Source of the DNA: Zhengitettix transpicula
Taxonomy: Eukaryota > Arthropoda > Insecta > Orthoptera > Tetrigidae
DNA length: 64,000 nt
NCBI GenBank assembly: GCA_037074705.1
Contig: CM073590.1
Location: 131,769,600 to 131,833,599 of the forward strand
Direction: 5' to 3'
Shown: in pieces, positions 23,079 through 35,306 of the stretch
Layout: each line of letters begins with the position of its first letter
Numbering within the stretch: the stretch's first letter is position 1
Program-made: the position numbers and the translations under genes
The notes under the pieces: generated by a model
Databases searched by the model: none
What the model was told of the DNA's origin: nothing
The model's input: the letters and a program-made list of their open reading frames with translations, nothing else

Positions 23079-26000
23079 CTAAACAGAAAATATGAGTGAA
23101 GTTTGGCATATATGGAGTTGAAGCAAATGGAGAATGTTGCTTATCTGAGTGTTAAAGATGGACTCAAAGAGGTATGGAAATCCAATAAAGGTTTTGGAGT
23201 TTTGGAACAGACCTGCTTAATGCTAAATAAACTTGCAATTTCTCATATTTCTCTACCTTGTACAATCTATCTTTAACACTTCGGTTAATCATATTCCTTA
23301 CTTCTCTATCACAAAATTATTAAACATATCATGATATACACATACATTATATAAAAGAAGTGGTATTGTGGTAAGTCACGGAACTCATAAAAGTGATGGA
23401 TTTCTTTCTGATAAAGTTTACTTGTTTTCCACTGTCATTCAGGTACATTCTTATATTAAGTTATAGTATAAGGTCAGGGCTGCTTCCTTCTTTATCCTCT
23501 CCTACAAACTTATAAAGATAATTGAGTTTACAACAGAAAAGAACCTGTGTGCTGATTGATTATAAAATTTATTAATTCAGAATGAGAGTTGAGCTTTCAA
23601 ATCAATACTGATGATCTATAAACCGTGAAAAGAAAACAGTTCTTTGAAACAATATTTAAACTATAGAACCCAAGAACCCATAAGCAACCAGGAGAATGGC
23701 CATTTGGTAGGTGGAGTATGGACATACTACATAGAAAGACTAATTGGATAAAAGAAACAAAATCTAAATCAATTTATTTTCTTGCATACGATTATTTTCT
23801 TCTCCTTATATAACAGGTCACTTTTTATGCAGTTTAAGTTTAAGCAATATGATGCACATTTCTATTTTCTTCAGGATCCTTGTGTATACACATTCAATTT
23901 ACACGATTACAGTAAATTCTCAGTTATTTATTCTTCACACTTACTCTAGGTCCTTCAAACATTTGACATTAAATGAAAATAAACAGAACTACTTTGTTTT
24001 GGGAGAAAAAAAAAACAATTTTTCAATCCCAGCCTGACACATAGGTGTCAGAAACATAGGGATGAGAAGATTTCTATTGATTGTAAACTGTTATGTGAAA
24101 AATCTATTGACTCAGCAAATAGGTATGGTATTAAAGATTTTAGTGCCTCCCATTGGTGGCCCCTAAGATCCATTAAAGCTACAGAATAATCTACAATCAC
24201 AGCACAGAGATGTTGATTTAAATTCAAATTCATCTTGTTTATAGTTTAATTCTGGATCAACCATTGACATTTTTCCAGAACGACAACTTAAAAATCATCC
24301 ATGTATCATCATCAAAACTGCAACAAAATTGTAGAAATATTGATGGCATTTAATTATTTTTTTATATTGTAGTGAGTGGACTACTAATGATTTTTTATTA
24401 TTATTGTTTATTTACTGTTGCATCAACATCTCAGGTCATTAGTGACTCTTTATGGGTACTAATTTTGTCTTGTCGGGGGGACTAATTAATGCAAGGAGTA
24501 ATTATTAAATCGTTTTACATATAAAATAATGAACCCAGTGTTATTCCAAAACAAAAACATATATATAATCAGAAGTTTATTTTGTAGGCAAAAAAGAGAG
24601 CAGAGAATCAACTATTACAGATTTTAAGTAGTTTGTTTACATCTGTGCAAATAATTTTTTTTTTAAATCTTATTCTTTACTCGATAAAGTAAAAAATACA
24701 TAATTAAAGTTATAGAGACTATTGAAACGAGTCTACACAGAAATAAATATAGCAAAAAGGTCCTAAAAAAGCAGTAAGTATATAAGTCTAAGGAATATTT
24801 TAACAAGGCCGTAATGACAAATGTAAAAAACATACATATTTTAAACATTCATATAAATATTTTAATGATAATGGCAAACAGTATGACGTTTCTTAAAACC
24901 AATTCCCATTTTGATAAAACAAGAATCATTTATTAAACGAATCATACATTATTTCAAATTCTTATTTTTTACATGTGTAGCAAATCACACAAATTGTACA
25001 CAAAGTCACAATGTTATGCATATGCTATATTACACAATATTTAAATTACTACAATTTTAAAAATTGAGGAATATTTGAAGCTACAGAATAGAAAGTAAAA
25101 AATGTATTTTTCACAGAGTTGCTTTTCAATTTAAAATTCAGTCCCAACTATTTGAATTTGGTCAGATTTAATTGAAAAGTGAAGTTCCTAAATGGGTTTA
25201 TAATGTAACCAAAAACACAAAGCATAATTTAAGAAGGAGCAAAACAATGATTATATGACTAATAGTGTTTCATTCATAGACCATATCATTTTATACCAAT
25301 TGTAATTGTACAGAAATAACAGACTTTAAATGTGCTAGATTCGTTCCAGGTATTTGGGGCCACCACACTTTAGGACTAATAATATCCTCAACATCAGAAA
25401 TATTTGTGTTATTAAAGTGCAAAAAATTTGCAAATAAGTTTTTGTTTATGATGACAACTGGATGATAGGTAGCTAGGGTTATGTTTTGAATAAAATGATA
25501 TGAGTGTGTATATATATGATGATGAAAACCGCCTCTTCAAACCATTGCTCTAAATTGTCAACAGGCCTGAGTGAATTTATTTTATGTCCCTCAATGCACA
25601 AGTTAAAAAAAACAAAATAACTTTTCAAGGTTAATGAATTTATAGAGATCAATGTAATTTTTAAAGGAAATTCTATGGTAGACAAAATGTCTTTTAGTGT
25701 TCTGCTTGATTTCATATAAGGCCCATATACAAATTTATCTTCACTTTCAACTTCTCATATTATTCAGGTAAGAGAACAGCCAATAAAATACTATTTTCAA
25801 TATAAGTGTACAATATGCATTAAACTTAGAAAAAATTACAAATAAATATATGCTTTTAGGACATTTGAATTTTCTGCATGGAAATAATCATATCTTCAGA
25901 CCCAATTGTAAAGTTAATAACAACTTGTTCCCATTGTAGTGTTTATTAAATGTCAACCACCATTTAAATTGGTTATTGGAAGTAGTTCCTGTACATTTTA

Positions 26001-26244
26001 GTGTCTACAATGCAACTGCTCACCTATAATCTATAACTGTTGAAACATGGTTAATGGTCTTTCTCAATACATCCATCTTTGTCTGGACTCAACATGTTTG
26101 AGAATCTGATGGTTAGAAATGAAGACAAAGAAGAAAGCTATAAAATATATTAAATATTTTAGAAATTAAATTAAAAATAAAACCATGCAATTGCTTCAGG
26201 TAGAGGTAAAAAATTTAACTAATATGTCAAACATATATGCATAC
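23079..26244 (-). other. SCaMC intron 3
   Basis: A 3,166-bp GT-AG phase-2 intron, AT-rich, with only small open frames. Nothing else is recognised in it. Confidence 0.75.
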
Positions 26245-26332
26245 CTCTGTAATAAATTTGAAGCTTCATTTCTTTCTATTTCCACTCCCAATTCATTGAA
26301 TGCTTTCATGAGCTCTTCAACATCAATTCTAC
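26245..26332 (-). CDS. SCaMC: SCaMC mitochondrial carrier, exon 3
   Basis: This 88-bp exon follows a TTTGCAG acceptor, completes the split Gly codon, and ends AG/GTATGC two bases into an Arg codon. It finishes EF-hand loop 3, DKNKDGRIDVEE (residues 103-114), and continues with ELMKAFNELGVEIERNEA, the helix and linker before EF-hand 4. Phases match exons 2 and 4 exactly, which supports the gene model although the exon is short. Confidence 0.87.
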
Positions 26333-27674
26333 CTGCAAAGTTCAATAATTTTACTACTGAAGAAACTATAATAAGAGTATTGGATTCATGCCAAGATTGT
26401 CACACAAATTAGAGATACTTTTAAAAATTAATACTGAATAATTTTTAATCAACAACAACATAAATAAAATTGTATCAATGATTTTATTATATAAATGCAT
26501 ATAAATTATGAAAGCCTGCTGAAAAAGCACGTTTACTGCCTTAACAGAATATGTTGAGAAACAATTTATACACTATCAGAAAGCCTCAGTGAACTAGGAT
26601 ATAAGATTAAAGAAACATGAATTTCTAACTAATGAATATGGCACTTATTATTATTTTTTTACAGATTTGGACATTTGCAAATAATGCCATATAATTTCCC
26701 AATTTTCTGAGAAGAAAAACTATATTTTAGAAATGCAGCCAGCTAGCACATTGGATACCTATGCTGAGGAAGGACGATAACAGCTCCACAAATTTGAAGA
26801 ATGTCCTTCCTGAATGGCAATGTGAAATCTCAAATTCAGGTAAGCCACCACCTACCTCTCTTTCTTGCCAATATTAATTATTTTGACCATTGTAAAATAT
26901 GAGGGAAAATGGTTGATTACAATTTTATACAAACTTTTAGTTTAGTCTCAATGTTGAATTTTGTACTGTAGTTGAATATTAGAGAGACCTTTCATTTGTT
27001 CAATTTTTAGATTTTTATCTGGTCCTCCAATAGAGATACTACATACACCTCTTATAATTGAAAAGTTCCATTTTTACAAGGGTGTAATTTGTAAAGGGTA
27101 AGTCAGTTTCTATTGATAGTTAAAATAAAGTAACTACACTATTATATGTAAAAGCAGAAAAAAATATTGATGTTCACAAACTGTTTCTTCTTGGAGAAAT
27201 TAGACTATGAAAATTTCTTCATTTTTAATCTATAACATTGTGTTACACAGAGTATATGAAAAAATAATGTTAGGCAAATAAATAAAAGTTTGATTTATAG
27301 GTCTGAATGTACTGAACACGGTGCACTTTATTTGAAAAGGATGGGGCAATTCAGTACTGGGTAAATTAGAAATTCAAAGATACCTGCAAATGTAAAAAAC
27401 GTTATGAGGCCTATAAAAAAATGGACACACAATAACAATTAAACAAAATTAGTTTTGAATGACTAATACATAAGGGAATGTACTGACAAGATATAAATTT
27501 TTTCTGATGGTGTGGTAACCAGTGCTGGACCACTTGGCAGAGATTGACCCAATCGTAGTATTCACAAAAATATTCATGACAAATTTTGAATCTTCTCTAA
27601 ACTACTTGTAAAAACAATAGTGATGACAATTATTGAAGAATAAAATTTTGGAAATGAAATTGATTGAAATTTAC
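26333..27674 (-). other. SCaMC intron 2
   Basis: A 1,342-bp GT-AG phase-1 intron that splits a Gly codon within EF-hand 3. It contains a fragment related to the 8.9-kb foldback element. Confidence 0.8.
26745..26880 (+). repeat. Relative of the 8.9-kb foldback element (one arm)
   Basis: AAATTTGAAGAATGTCCTTC, CTGAATGGCAATGTGAAATC and AGGTAAGCCACCACCTACCT line up with the complement of the left arm at 8,921-8,991 and the A-rich pyrimidine stretch beside it. The match is diverged and covers one arm only. It lies in intron 2. Confidence 0.6.
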
Positions 27675-27801
27675 CATCTTTATTCTTATCGAGGCTTGAA
27701 AATTGAAGTCTAAGATTTTTTTCATGTTCTTTCACATAATGTATGAATTCAGCTAAAGTCACATCACCACTTTTGTTCTGATCGGAATGCTCCAGAAATT
27801 T
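27675..27801 (-). CDS. SCaMC: SCaMC mitochondrial carrier, exon 2
   Basis: This 127-bp exon follows a TTTATTTCAG acceptor, opens in phase 0 with AAATTTCTGGAG, and ends one base into a Gly codon at GATG/GTAAAT. It encodes residues 66-107. EF-hand loop 2 is DQNKSGDVTLAE (72-83). After the linker containing EFIHYVKEHEKN come the first five residues (103-107) of loop 3, which is completed by the next exon. The EF..Y..EHE linker is characteristic of SCaMC proteins, where it joins the two EF-hand lobes. Confidence 0.88.
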
Positions 27802-28423
27802 CTGAAATAAAAACATATTTTAATAACTAAACAAATGAGTAAGAACAAAATTGTGGCATTTCAGTATCTACTAATTAAAAAAGGATAATGATACAAATAT
27901 TTCATTTAAAATAAGAGGAAAAATAACTTTACAGTGTGAAATAGTTTATATGTTAAATGTGTAAGATTAAATGTTTCAAGTATAATGAATGCTCTATTAC
28001 TATAGTAATGGATTAGTAATTCAATAAGATATACTTCGAAGCCATATTTCATGAAAAAAGTCAATAATTCTGTACGTTTGTATTTTCAGACTTTTACTCC
28101 TGTATGTGGAAATTGTTACAGATTTGCATTTACAACAGAACAAAAATAATTTTTTTGACCATTCTTTTAATCATATGATACAATGACAACTCAAGAATTA
28201 AGGTGAAGGACAAAATATAATGAGCTGTTTCTTACTCACTTAAATTGTGCCACAACTGAAGACAGAAATTTTGCAGAAAGGTTAAGTAGTATGTTTTCAA
28301 TTTATCATATTTTTGATCTGTAGTTTTAGGTATTTTATTATTTGTCAATTATGGTAAATGTATAATTTGATAAACTTTATTCTACATATAAGCTAGTTAA
28401 CAAATATATATCTAGAAATAGCT

Positions 28424-28560
28424 GGATGAAGACTTCTCAGGATTCCAACTGGGTAATGATGTTTGTTTGCCACTATGTTTGATCGCTGGCAGGCACGCAC
28501 TGCCATCTTCTACACGTGGAATCCCAAGAACCCTTCAGCTATCTACAAAATGTTATACGA
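28424..28560 (+). repeat. CGGGT-hairpin repeat fragment in SCaMC intron 1
   Basis: GGATGAAGACTTCTCAGGAT then TCCAACTGGGTAATGATG, with TTTGATCGCTGGCAGGCACG and GCCATCTTCTACACGTGG downstream. The landmarks match the other three copies; the hairpin is weakened by substitutions. Confidence 0.45.
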
Positions 28561-29522
28561 GAAGTAACACAGTACAAATTTAGGTTAATTTTTTAAAAAT
28601 TAATTCTGTTATTCACATATTGCTTTATATTTGGAGTTTTACTTTATTGGGGGGGGGGGGTCTAGAAAATACACTCATCTTAGCAAAATTGACACTGTTA
28701 AAGTTGTATTTTGTGAAGCTGGCAAATATGAACTTCCAATAAATATGGACTCATGGATAACAAATGTTTTATTAAGAATATGTTTTGCCTTGGAGGAAAC
28801 CTTACAAATCAAATGATTTACTGATGACTTTTGTGCAGTCTTTAAACCCATTAATTATTTCTCTCACTTCAGTAAGCTTAATATATTAGTTAATATTTAT
28901 ATGAATATTTTATTTACTGCAAGAAATAGGATATTTGATTAGTAATTTTTCAATTCATATTTACTCCCTTTCTAATAAGTATTACTGATGCTTAATCAAA
29001 TCATTCTCTATATTTAGGAAATATTTCTGCCAATTTTCTACTCCAGCTACCTTCAGAATAATTAGTTACTCAATATCCACAAGATTAATACTAGTTATAA
29101 CACTTCAATTTTTAAATTCATAGAAATATAAAAATTCACTCAAAAAATTATATACTCATCTGCTTATGTATTTAATGTTCAAAAGGCTTTGTTATATCTT
29201 AATTTGATATTGTAGGTACAATTACTTCTTTCAAGAAAAACCATTGTCTACACTTACTCATCAATGATTTTTCCCCCTTATCCATTCTACTGATTGGAAT
29301 TTCACATCAAACCTCTTCGTAATGGTCATCCACTTATTCATGTACTTACGTTCCAATCTAGTCTTGTAATGAAACCTTACAATTTGCCAACTTTTTTTTA
29401 GTCAGCTCTCATCATTTGCATGAATTTTAGCAATTTCATTTATTAATTAAAATCTTATATATATAATTAACCTCAACATTAGCATCCAGAAAACCACTAA
29501 CATCCCATTCAAGAATAATAAC

Positions 29523-29610
29523 CTGATGAATGTAGAATTCTCGGGTTTCTACCCGGAATATGTCTTGTGTGAAACAACTTTTAGACAAATAGCTCTGCCA
29601 TCATTTATAT
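29523..29610 (+). repeat. CGGGT-hairpin repeat fragment in SCaMC intron 1
   Basis: CTGATGAATGTAGAATTCTC, then GGGTTTCTACCCGG forming the short hairpin, then GTGTGAAACAACTTTTAGAC and GCCATCATTTATATGTAC. It has the same order of landmarks as the copies at 10,049 and 28,424. Confidence 0.45.
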
Positions 29611-30370
29611 GTACTTTTGAAAAATAAAACCAGTGATTGTGTGATTAGTATTCAATGTAAAACAGGGTAACTTTTGAGGGAAAGGAGGGTGTGATTTGTA
29701 GTAATCAACTAATGAAAGTGAAGTTAATAATTAACACAGAAGTCTTTGTTTTTAATGGCTGTTTAATTCATGTTTGGAATTTGGCCTAAAGATGTGACAG
29801 TCAAGTAACAAATATAGATATGAAATAGAGAGACTCATGCCTACCCTAGTATGATCACAATTTTGAAAGTATTATCCTTCTTTGGCTAAATGTAGTAGGT
29901 GAATAGATGAAGAGGAAAATAAAAAAAAATCCCTGAATTACATAGTTCATAGAATTGTCTAAAATTCAGGTAATCTTAATCCATAAAATGATAAAGAAAA
30001 TCAGTTAAAGAAATAGATCTGTATGTAGAATCAGATATCAGTAATAACAGAATATTTAATAAAATTACAAGGAACACAATCATCTATTATGTATCAGTTT
30101 TAAGTTTATTGATTAGAAAAGTTAAATTTGTTTTTAATTATACTGCCAAAGGAACAGTTATACATTAAAGTTACAAAATTTATACATTTAAAACAAATCT
30201 CCGGATTGTTGATTTCTATTCAGTTTCAGCTTTTAAATTAACCTAAAGATTTGAATGCACGAGTGTTACTTTATTTCTTCAAGAATAAAATAGAAACTGA
30301 ATATAGTCTAAACTGATGTGTTAACCACGCGATCGCGATGACAAGGCTGTTAACTGACGTTTGACATTAC

Positions 30371-30565
30371 CTGAGCATACCTCTGATGTACGCCAGAATC
30401 TTTGAGAGCAACCGAGAGATCATGAATGTCAATTTTCCCATTGCCATCGACGTCCAGCTGTTTAAATAAATTTCCTAACCTTTCTTCTTCTTCAATAGGT
30501 AATTCATGCAAATAGTGTGGAGGATGACAGACTATTGGGTCATCTGAATTGCTTAGATTCACCAT
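30371..30565 (-). CDS. SCaMC: SCaMC mitochondrial carrier, exon 1
   Basis: First coding exon (65 codons) of a calcium-binding mitochondrial carrier of the SCaMC / SLC25A23-24-25 group. These inner-membrane proteins exchange ATP-Mg for phosphate, gated by an N-terminal EF-hand domain facing the intermembrane space. The start is the first ATG after an in-frame TGA at 30,632-30,634, with A at -3 and G at +4. The exon contains EF-hand loop 1, DVDGNGKIDIHD (residues 38-49), with Asp rather than Glu at loop position 12, and ends in phase 0 at a CAG/GTAATG donor. The order and spacing of EF-hands over the four exons match the family. The insect member is a single gene in Drosophila. The assignment rests on recognised sequence pattern, not on a search. 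Confidence 0.88.
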
Positions 30566-31793
30566 ATTTATCTTATGTAGGTAGTCAATTTGGCGACATC
30601 CACAAAAAAGTAAGCAAATTGCTTTAAGAAATCACACACACAAGTACCCAAAGGACACTTTTCGAATCATGTTGACAGCTACCCACACTTCCGCTTTGAT
30701 TTTTTGACAAGGCCTTTCGAATCTACTTGTAGCTCAGTGAAATTCCTTGCGAATTGATCGTCTTTGGAATTTTAAAATACCACTTTCCATAGATAATGTT
30801 TTGATTTTCATTCATTGTAATTCAATGTAAGTAACTTTAAGGCCTTAGATCACAAATTGTAAGTCAAACATAATAACCGTTAAATAAAAATCTGCTGGTT
30901 AATAAACCTTCAACATTGTTTAATTTTCAGAGCATATTGAAAATTTTAGATATAACTGAAGGCATATTAAAATAGTACAACTTAAGTTCTTTCAGAGTTA
31001 TTATTTACAGACATTCTTACTTATGTTAAGCAAATAGTTTTTTTTGTAAAAAAATTACTGGAGTATTGCCAATTTGTAATTTTTTTTCAAATTGATTTCC
31101 ATTCAGTTTTTCTTCATATCTTGAGGAAGATTATTATGATATAAAATGACTAATGGATGGGCTACTGTCAGCCTGTTTTTTATTAGTTCGAGGCCTATAA
31201 TAATTCTTCTATCATTCTATCATTGTTTGAGATATATACCGTAGTACTCTTAAGTTTAAAAATAAAGAAGTAACTAGTATGCAGTTCCTGAGCATCCTAA
31301 GTACCTTATCTTATATACAATAATTACACTAAAAATGATTTGATACCTCACGTTGAAAGTATGTCTTATTAAATTATAATATACTATTGTATAATTGATT
31401 GAATTATTATTGCGTACGATTGTCATAAAATATCTACTTGGCTTGAATTTTTTCGCCTCATAAATCAGTTTTGCGAGACTAATAAAAGTATTGTTTTAAC
31501 CACAACACCGTTAACATATCCTGACGTATTTATTCTACCAAAGGAACAAGCATATTCGGGAGCATTTAATTTATCGACAAATTATTAATTTGTAATGGCG
31601 CACATTTCAGTTAAGAACAAGCTGATAAAATAATTAAGTACAATAGTTCAAATTGTTGATTAAAAATTTCTGGTTCCACAAGTAACGAGAAGCAAAATAT
31701 GCAAGAAATACTTTCGGAAAATAAGTAGATGTTGGTTGAAAGTTAGAAATACTTTCGGACTCTATATACTGGCACTCTAGGACCAGGACGAAT
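30566..31793. other. 5' flank of SCaMC
   Basis: Contains the presumed 5' UTR and promoter of the minus-strand gene. No convincing TATA box or other motif was identified. The sequence is AT-rich up to the edge of the gypsy element. Confidence 0.4.
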
Positions 31794-32560
31794 TTAGTAG
31801 GTCTTCTCCCCTAATGAGTGTTCGGACTCATGTTGCGGGTCTGAGTATTGTTCTCTCCGTGATGACAAACTGAGTTCAAAAATGAGTTCAACTGCCGGTG
31901 GAATCTCTCCACTTGGCCGTTGGCCTGCGGGTGGTACGGCGTCGTCCGGGATCTCTGCCATCCGCCGAATGCGCCCAGAGACTAGAACACGCACGACTCG
32001 AACTGCCGGCCTTGGTCCGTAGTGATGACTTCGGGGCAGCCAAAACGGGCGATCCAGCCGTGGAGAACAGCGTTGGCCACGCTGTCGGCGGTAATGTGCT
32101 CCATTGGGACCGCCTCTGGCCAGCGTAAGACGCGATCGATCATGGTGAGCAGGTACCTGAAAGGACCTGCCTGTGGTAGAGGACCGACGATGTCTATGTG
32201 GACGTGGTGGAAGCGAGCGGTTGGCGTCGCGAAAGACCCGACTGGGGTCACGACGTGGCGCGTGGGTTTGGCGCATTGGCATGCCACGCACGTTCGGGCC
32301 CACACCCTGCAGTCTCGCTTCACTCCAGGCCACACGAAGCGCGACGTAACCAGGTGCGTAGTGGCACGGGATGCCGGATGGCTGAGACCACCTGTCGTCG
32401 GCTGGGTGCTGGGACGAACGGTCGGTGGCGACCGGTTGAGACATCGCAGTAGAGTTGCGAAGCGAGGCCTGGGACAGTGACGAGGCGCAGGTCGAGCGCC
32501 ATGTCGCTGCGACGAAGGGCGCGTAGCTCGTGGTCGTCTGCCTGTTGCCGGTCAGTAGCC
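31794..32560 (-). pseudogene. gypsy integrase remnant
   Basis: The zinc-binding region retains CVACQCAKPTRH. The catalytic core shows HIDIVGPLPQAG (first Asp) and VITTDQGRQFES (second Asp). The third acidic motif is readable as HPQANGQVERF in a shifted frame near 31,910. Stops and shifts lie between the blocks, for example directly after the second Asp block. Similarity ends near 31,830 and the C-terminal domain is absent. Confidence 0.82.
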
Positions 32561-32699
32561 CGAGGTTTACCGGGTTCAAGATTGATGTGATGGCATCTAC
32601 CCGGGAGAATGCGTCCGCGACGATGTTTTCTGCCCCGCTGATGTGGCGGATGCCGGTTGTGAACTGGCCGATGTACATGAGGTGATTCCTCTGTACTGG

Positions 32700-33289
32700 T
32701 GTGAGATTCTCACTGTGCTGTAAGAACGCGAAACAAATCGGCTTGTGGTCTGTGAAGATCACGGTATGTTTTGCTTCCAACCAGTGACGAAAGTGGCGTG
32801 AAGCCAAGAAATCTGCGAGCAATTCGCGATAGTAGGCGGGCCAACGTGCTTGTTGAGAAGTTAGCGACTTCGAATGCCATGTTAGCCATGTTCTGCGACG
32901 GAACAGCGAGACGATCGGAAAGTGCATGGGCTTCACCGCTACTTAACGACTTCGAAAAGAAAGCTAATGGTTGCCATGCATCACCCACTTGTTGAAGGGT
33001 GGCACCTACTGCTGTGTGAGAGGCGTCCGTGAACAAACCTAATATTGCTTATGTTTCAGGATGTGCTAGCAAGGCGACGTTTCCCAATGATTGTTTGCAG
33101 TTCTCGAACGCAGAATATAACGCCGGCGTCCACGGAACAGGTTGGTTGGCACGCAAACTGGCGATGGCCACGTGGAGCGGAGCTTGCAGTTCTGCCGCAT
33201 GCGGAAGAAAGCGTCTATAAAAGTTGACGACGCCGAGGAAGCGTCTAAGTTCGCGTGCTGTCTTGGGTGGCGTCAATTCTTGCAGGGCG
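32700..33289 (-). pseudogene. gypsy RT connection and RNase H remnant
   Basis: LTPPKTARELRRFLGVVNFYR is the RT connection region, followed by the RNase H start FTDASHTAVGATLQQ. FSKSL should lead directly into a TSQQARWPAYYRELLA segment, but 82 extra bases (32,875-32,956) separate them. Downstream, TVIFTDHKPICFAF is the typical RNase H block and HLMYIGQFTTGIRHISGAEN follows. The insertion length is not a multiple of three, so it shifts the frame. Confidence 0.85.
32875..32956. other. Templated inverted insertion within the gypsy RNase H
   Basis: Bases 32,885-32,942 are an exact reverse complement of 33,808-33,865 (58 bp). Ten filler bases precede the copy. The insertion is bounded by a 14-base direct repeat with one mismatch: TTAGCGACTTCGAA at 32,861-32,874 and TTAACGACTTCGAA at 32,943-32,956. 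Confidence 0.9.
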
Positions 33290-33913
33290 GTGATACGATC
33301 GGGTAGAGCTGTGACGCCCTCTGAGGTGACCTTATAGCTGAGAAACTGGACTGAAGTGACGCCGAAAACACTTATCGACGTTAAGAACGATCCCGTGCCG
33401 TGTCAGGCGTTCCAAGACTGCTCGGAGATGGTCACGATGCTACTCAGCTGACGTACTATAAATGAGTATGTCGTCCACGTAAGCAAAACAGAAACCCAGG
33501 CCCTGTAGTACTTCATCAATGAAATGCTGGAAAGTTTGACCAGCGTTTCGTAAGCCGAAACACATAAAAGGGAACTTGAAGAGCCCGAATGGTGTAGTGA
33601 TCGCAGTTTTTGGTACGTCTTCAGAGTTGACAGGAATTTGCGTGTAGGCTTTGGCCAGGTCGAGCACCGAAAATATTTTGCTTCCTCGTAAATTAGACGA
33701 GAAATCCTGCAGGTGTCTGATTGGATACCGGTCTGGAATTGAGGGTGCGTTCAGGGCCCGAAAGTCTCCGCAAGGACGCCAGGCGTCGCCCTTCTTTGGG
33801 ACGAGGTGTAGCGGTGAAGCCCATGCACTTTCCGATCGTCTCGCTGTTCCGTCGCAGAACATGGCATCGAATTCGCTCCGTGCAATGCGAAGGCGCTCCG
33901 GCGCGAGGCGTCA
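33290..33913 (-). pseudogene. gypsy reverse transcriptase remnant
   Basis: Conserved blocks are visible in order: [54 protein letters not shown], and the catalytic [11 protein letters not shown] with YVDD encoded at 33,470-33,481. A stop follows within a few codons, and a one-base shift after a KC motif moves the thumb region into another frame. The segment 33,808-33,865 is the source of an inverted copy found in the RNase H region. Confidence 0.88.
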
Positions 33914-34439
33914 CGGCCGGGCGAAAACGGGTGGGCCTGATGTGGTTCTAATGTAGTGCCGAGTTTTGTGGTTCACCTCGCGCGGTGTCCCAGCGGGTCG
34001 AATAACATCCGGGAACTCCGTTAGCAGGTCGTGATAAGGTGATGCCTGCTTGAGTACTTTTACACTGGGCTGCGGCGTGGGGTCAACGGTTCCGGGTGCG
34101 GTGTGACCCGTCATGGCGTCAATTAGACGTCCGTTGTGGCAGTCCGGAAGCAACTGGTAATTGGCGAGGAAATCTGCGCCAATAATTGGCGTCGCGACAT
34201 CGGCGATTATGAACCGCCAGCGGAATTCTCGCGGCAACCCCAGTTTCAACGACATTGGAATATATCCGTAGGTGTCGATCGACTATTAGTTGGCGGCCTC
34301 GAGGCTGTACCCTGTGGCGGTGTGTCGGCCTGGTAGGAGTCTCCGTGGGTAGCAGGAAAGGACCGAGCCCGTGTCCACCAGAAAACCCTGCTGGCTGGTC
34401 CGATCGACGACAGTGAGGCGGCTTTCTTTGTAGGCACCC
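33914..34439 (-). pseudogene. gypsy protease remnant and pol linker
   Basis: The aspartic protease active site reads FLVDTGSVLS, with DTG encoded at 34,367-34,375. The same frame later has IIADVATPIIGADFLANYQL, the conserved hydrophobic-Gly flap end of retropepsins. Two consecutive stop codons (34,283-34,288) interrupt the frame between these motifs. The frame runs on to a TGA at 33,911-33,913, just before the reverse transcriptase. Confidence 0.8.
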
Positions 34440-35215
34440 CGATGCCGCTACTCTGGGGTGCCGGCGTCGTTTCCCGTCGTGAAACTACACTGGGGCGTGC
34501 AGCGCTCCGCCCTGTTGCCAAACCGTCTGTGATAGTAACACATTCCTGAAGGTCCTCTGGTTTCTTGAGTGGTCCGTTGATAAAACTGCTACGGGATTGT
34601 TGGCCCCTGTTACGCTGGTTTAGCTGCGCCTGTAGGGCAGCTACTTGACGGGAAAGTTCCCGAACCAGGTCGGCGACCTGCGCCGTGACGTCATTGGGGG
34701 CTGCAGCCACGGCGTCGACGGTGGTCGCCGCAAACACAGCAGGGCCAGGCAGCGAGACTTCTACAATTTTGTCAGCCAATTCCGCAATAACGTCCAATGG
34801 CATAGCAAGTTGGCTTTGTAGATTAGCCTGGACGGACGGCGAGAGTCGTTTGAGCCACAGCGTTCGCAGAACGTTCTCCGGCAGCAGGGTGGGCCCAGCG
34901 AGGGTTCGCAGGTAGCGAAGGAATTGTGATGGCGTCGTATCTCCCATGTCTGCCACTGTGAATAGATGCCACATGCGCTTCTCTTCCGACAATGAAAGAC
35001 GTCGTACTAAGGCTTCCTTGCGTCGAACGTAGCGGTCTTTGGCTGGTGCGCTGGTTATAATATCTTGTACCTCTGTTGTCCATCTCGATTCCAGTTGCGC
35101 CGCGACGTAATTGAATTTCGTTTCGTCTTTTGTGATGCCGGAGTTCTGGAACTGGAGTTCGGCTTGGACAAACCAAAGCTCTGGGTTGTCCGGCAAGAAA
35201 GATGGCAGCCTAGGT
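34440..35215 (-). pseudogene. gypsy gag remnant
   Basis: The frame containing LPDNPELWFVQAELQF leads into a helical capsid-like region with LFTVADMGDTTPSQFLRYLR, a pattern typical of insect Ty3-type gag. A Gln-rich segment with ELSRQVAALQAQLNQRN follows. The presumed start, MDAPGNSA in another frame near 35,250, is one frame away, so a shift lies near 35,210-35,250. The C-terminal nucleocapsid part is out of frame and no intact zinc knuckle is visible. Confidence 0.75.
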
Positions 35216-35294
35216 GCGATCCCTGGAACGCCGAGTTGCCGGGAGCGTCCATTATGTCCGTTAGACGAAGAGTGCCTGCGTGTTCCTTTTCGTG

Positions 35295-35305
35295 CGGGGT
35301 CACCA
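35295..35305 (-). other. Primer-binding-site-like sequence, tRNA-Trp type
   Basis: On the minus strand TGGTGACCCCG matches the first 11 bases of the known tRNA-Trp primer-binding site and then diverges. It lies directly after the LTR and before gag. Confidence 0.5.
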
Positions 35306-35306
35306 A

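Larger units (their letters stand above)
27802..30370 (-). other. SCaMC intron 1
   Basis: A 2,569-bp GT-AG intron. It contains two copies of the CGGGT-hairpin repeat (28,424 and 29,523) and a 12-base G run at 28,649-28,660. No further exon was recognised. Confidence 0.8.

Noticed and set aside
29523..29560. CTGATGAA beside a hairpin as a possible hammerhead ribozyme
   Set aside because: The second conserved box (GAAA after stem II) and the closing stems could not be placed, and the other three copies lack CTGATGA.
31898..32480. Long plus-strand frames opposite the integrase
   Set aside because: They are antisense shadows of the GC-rich gypsy pol sequence.
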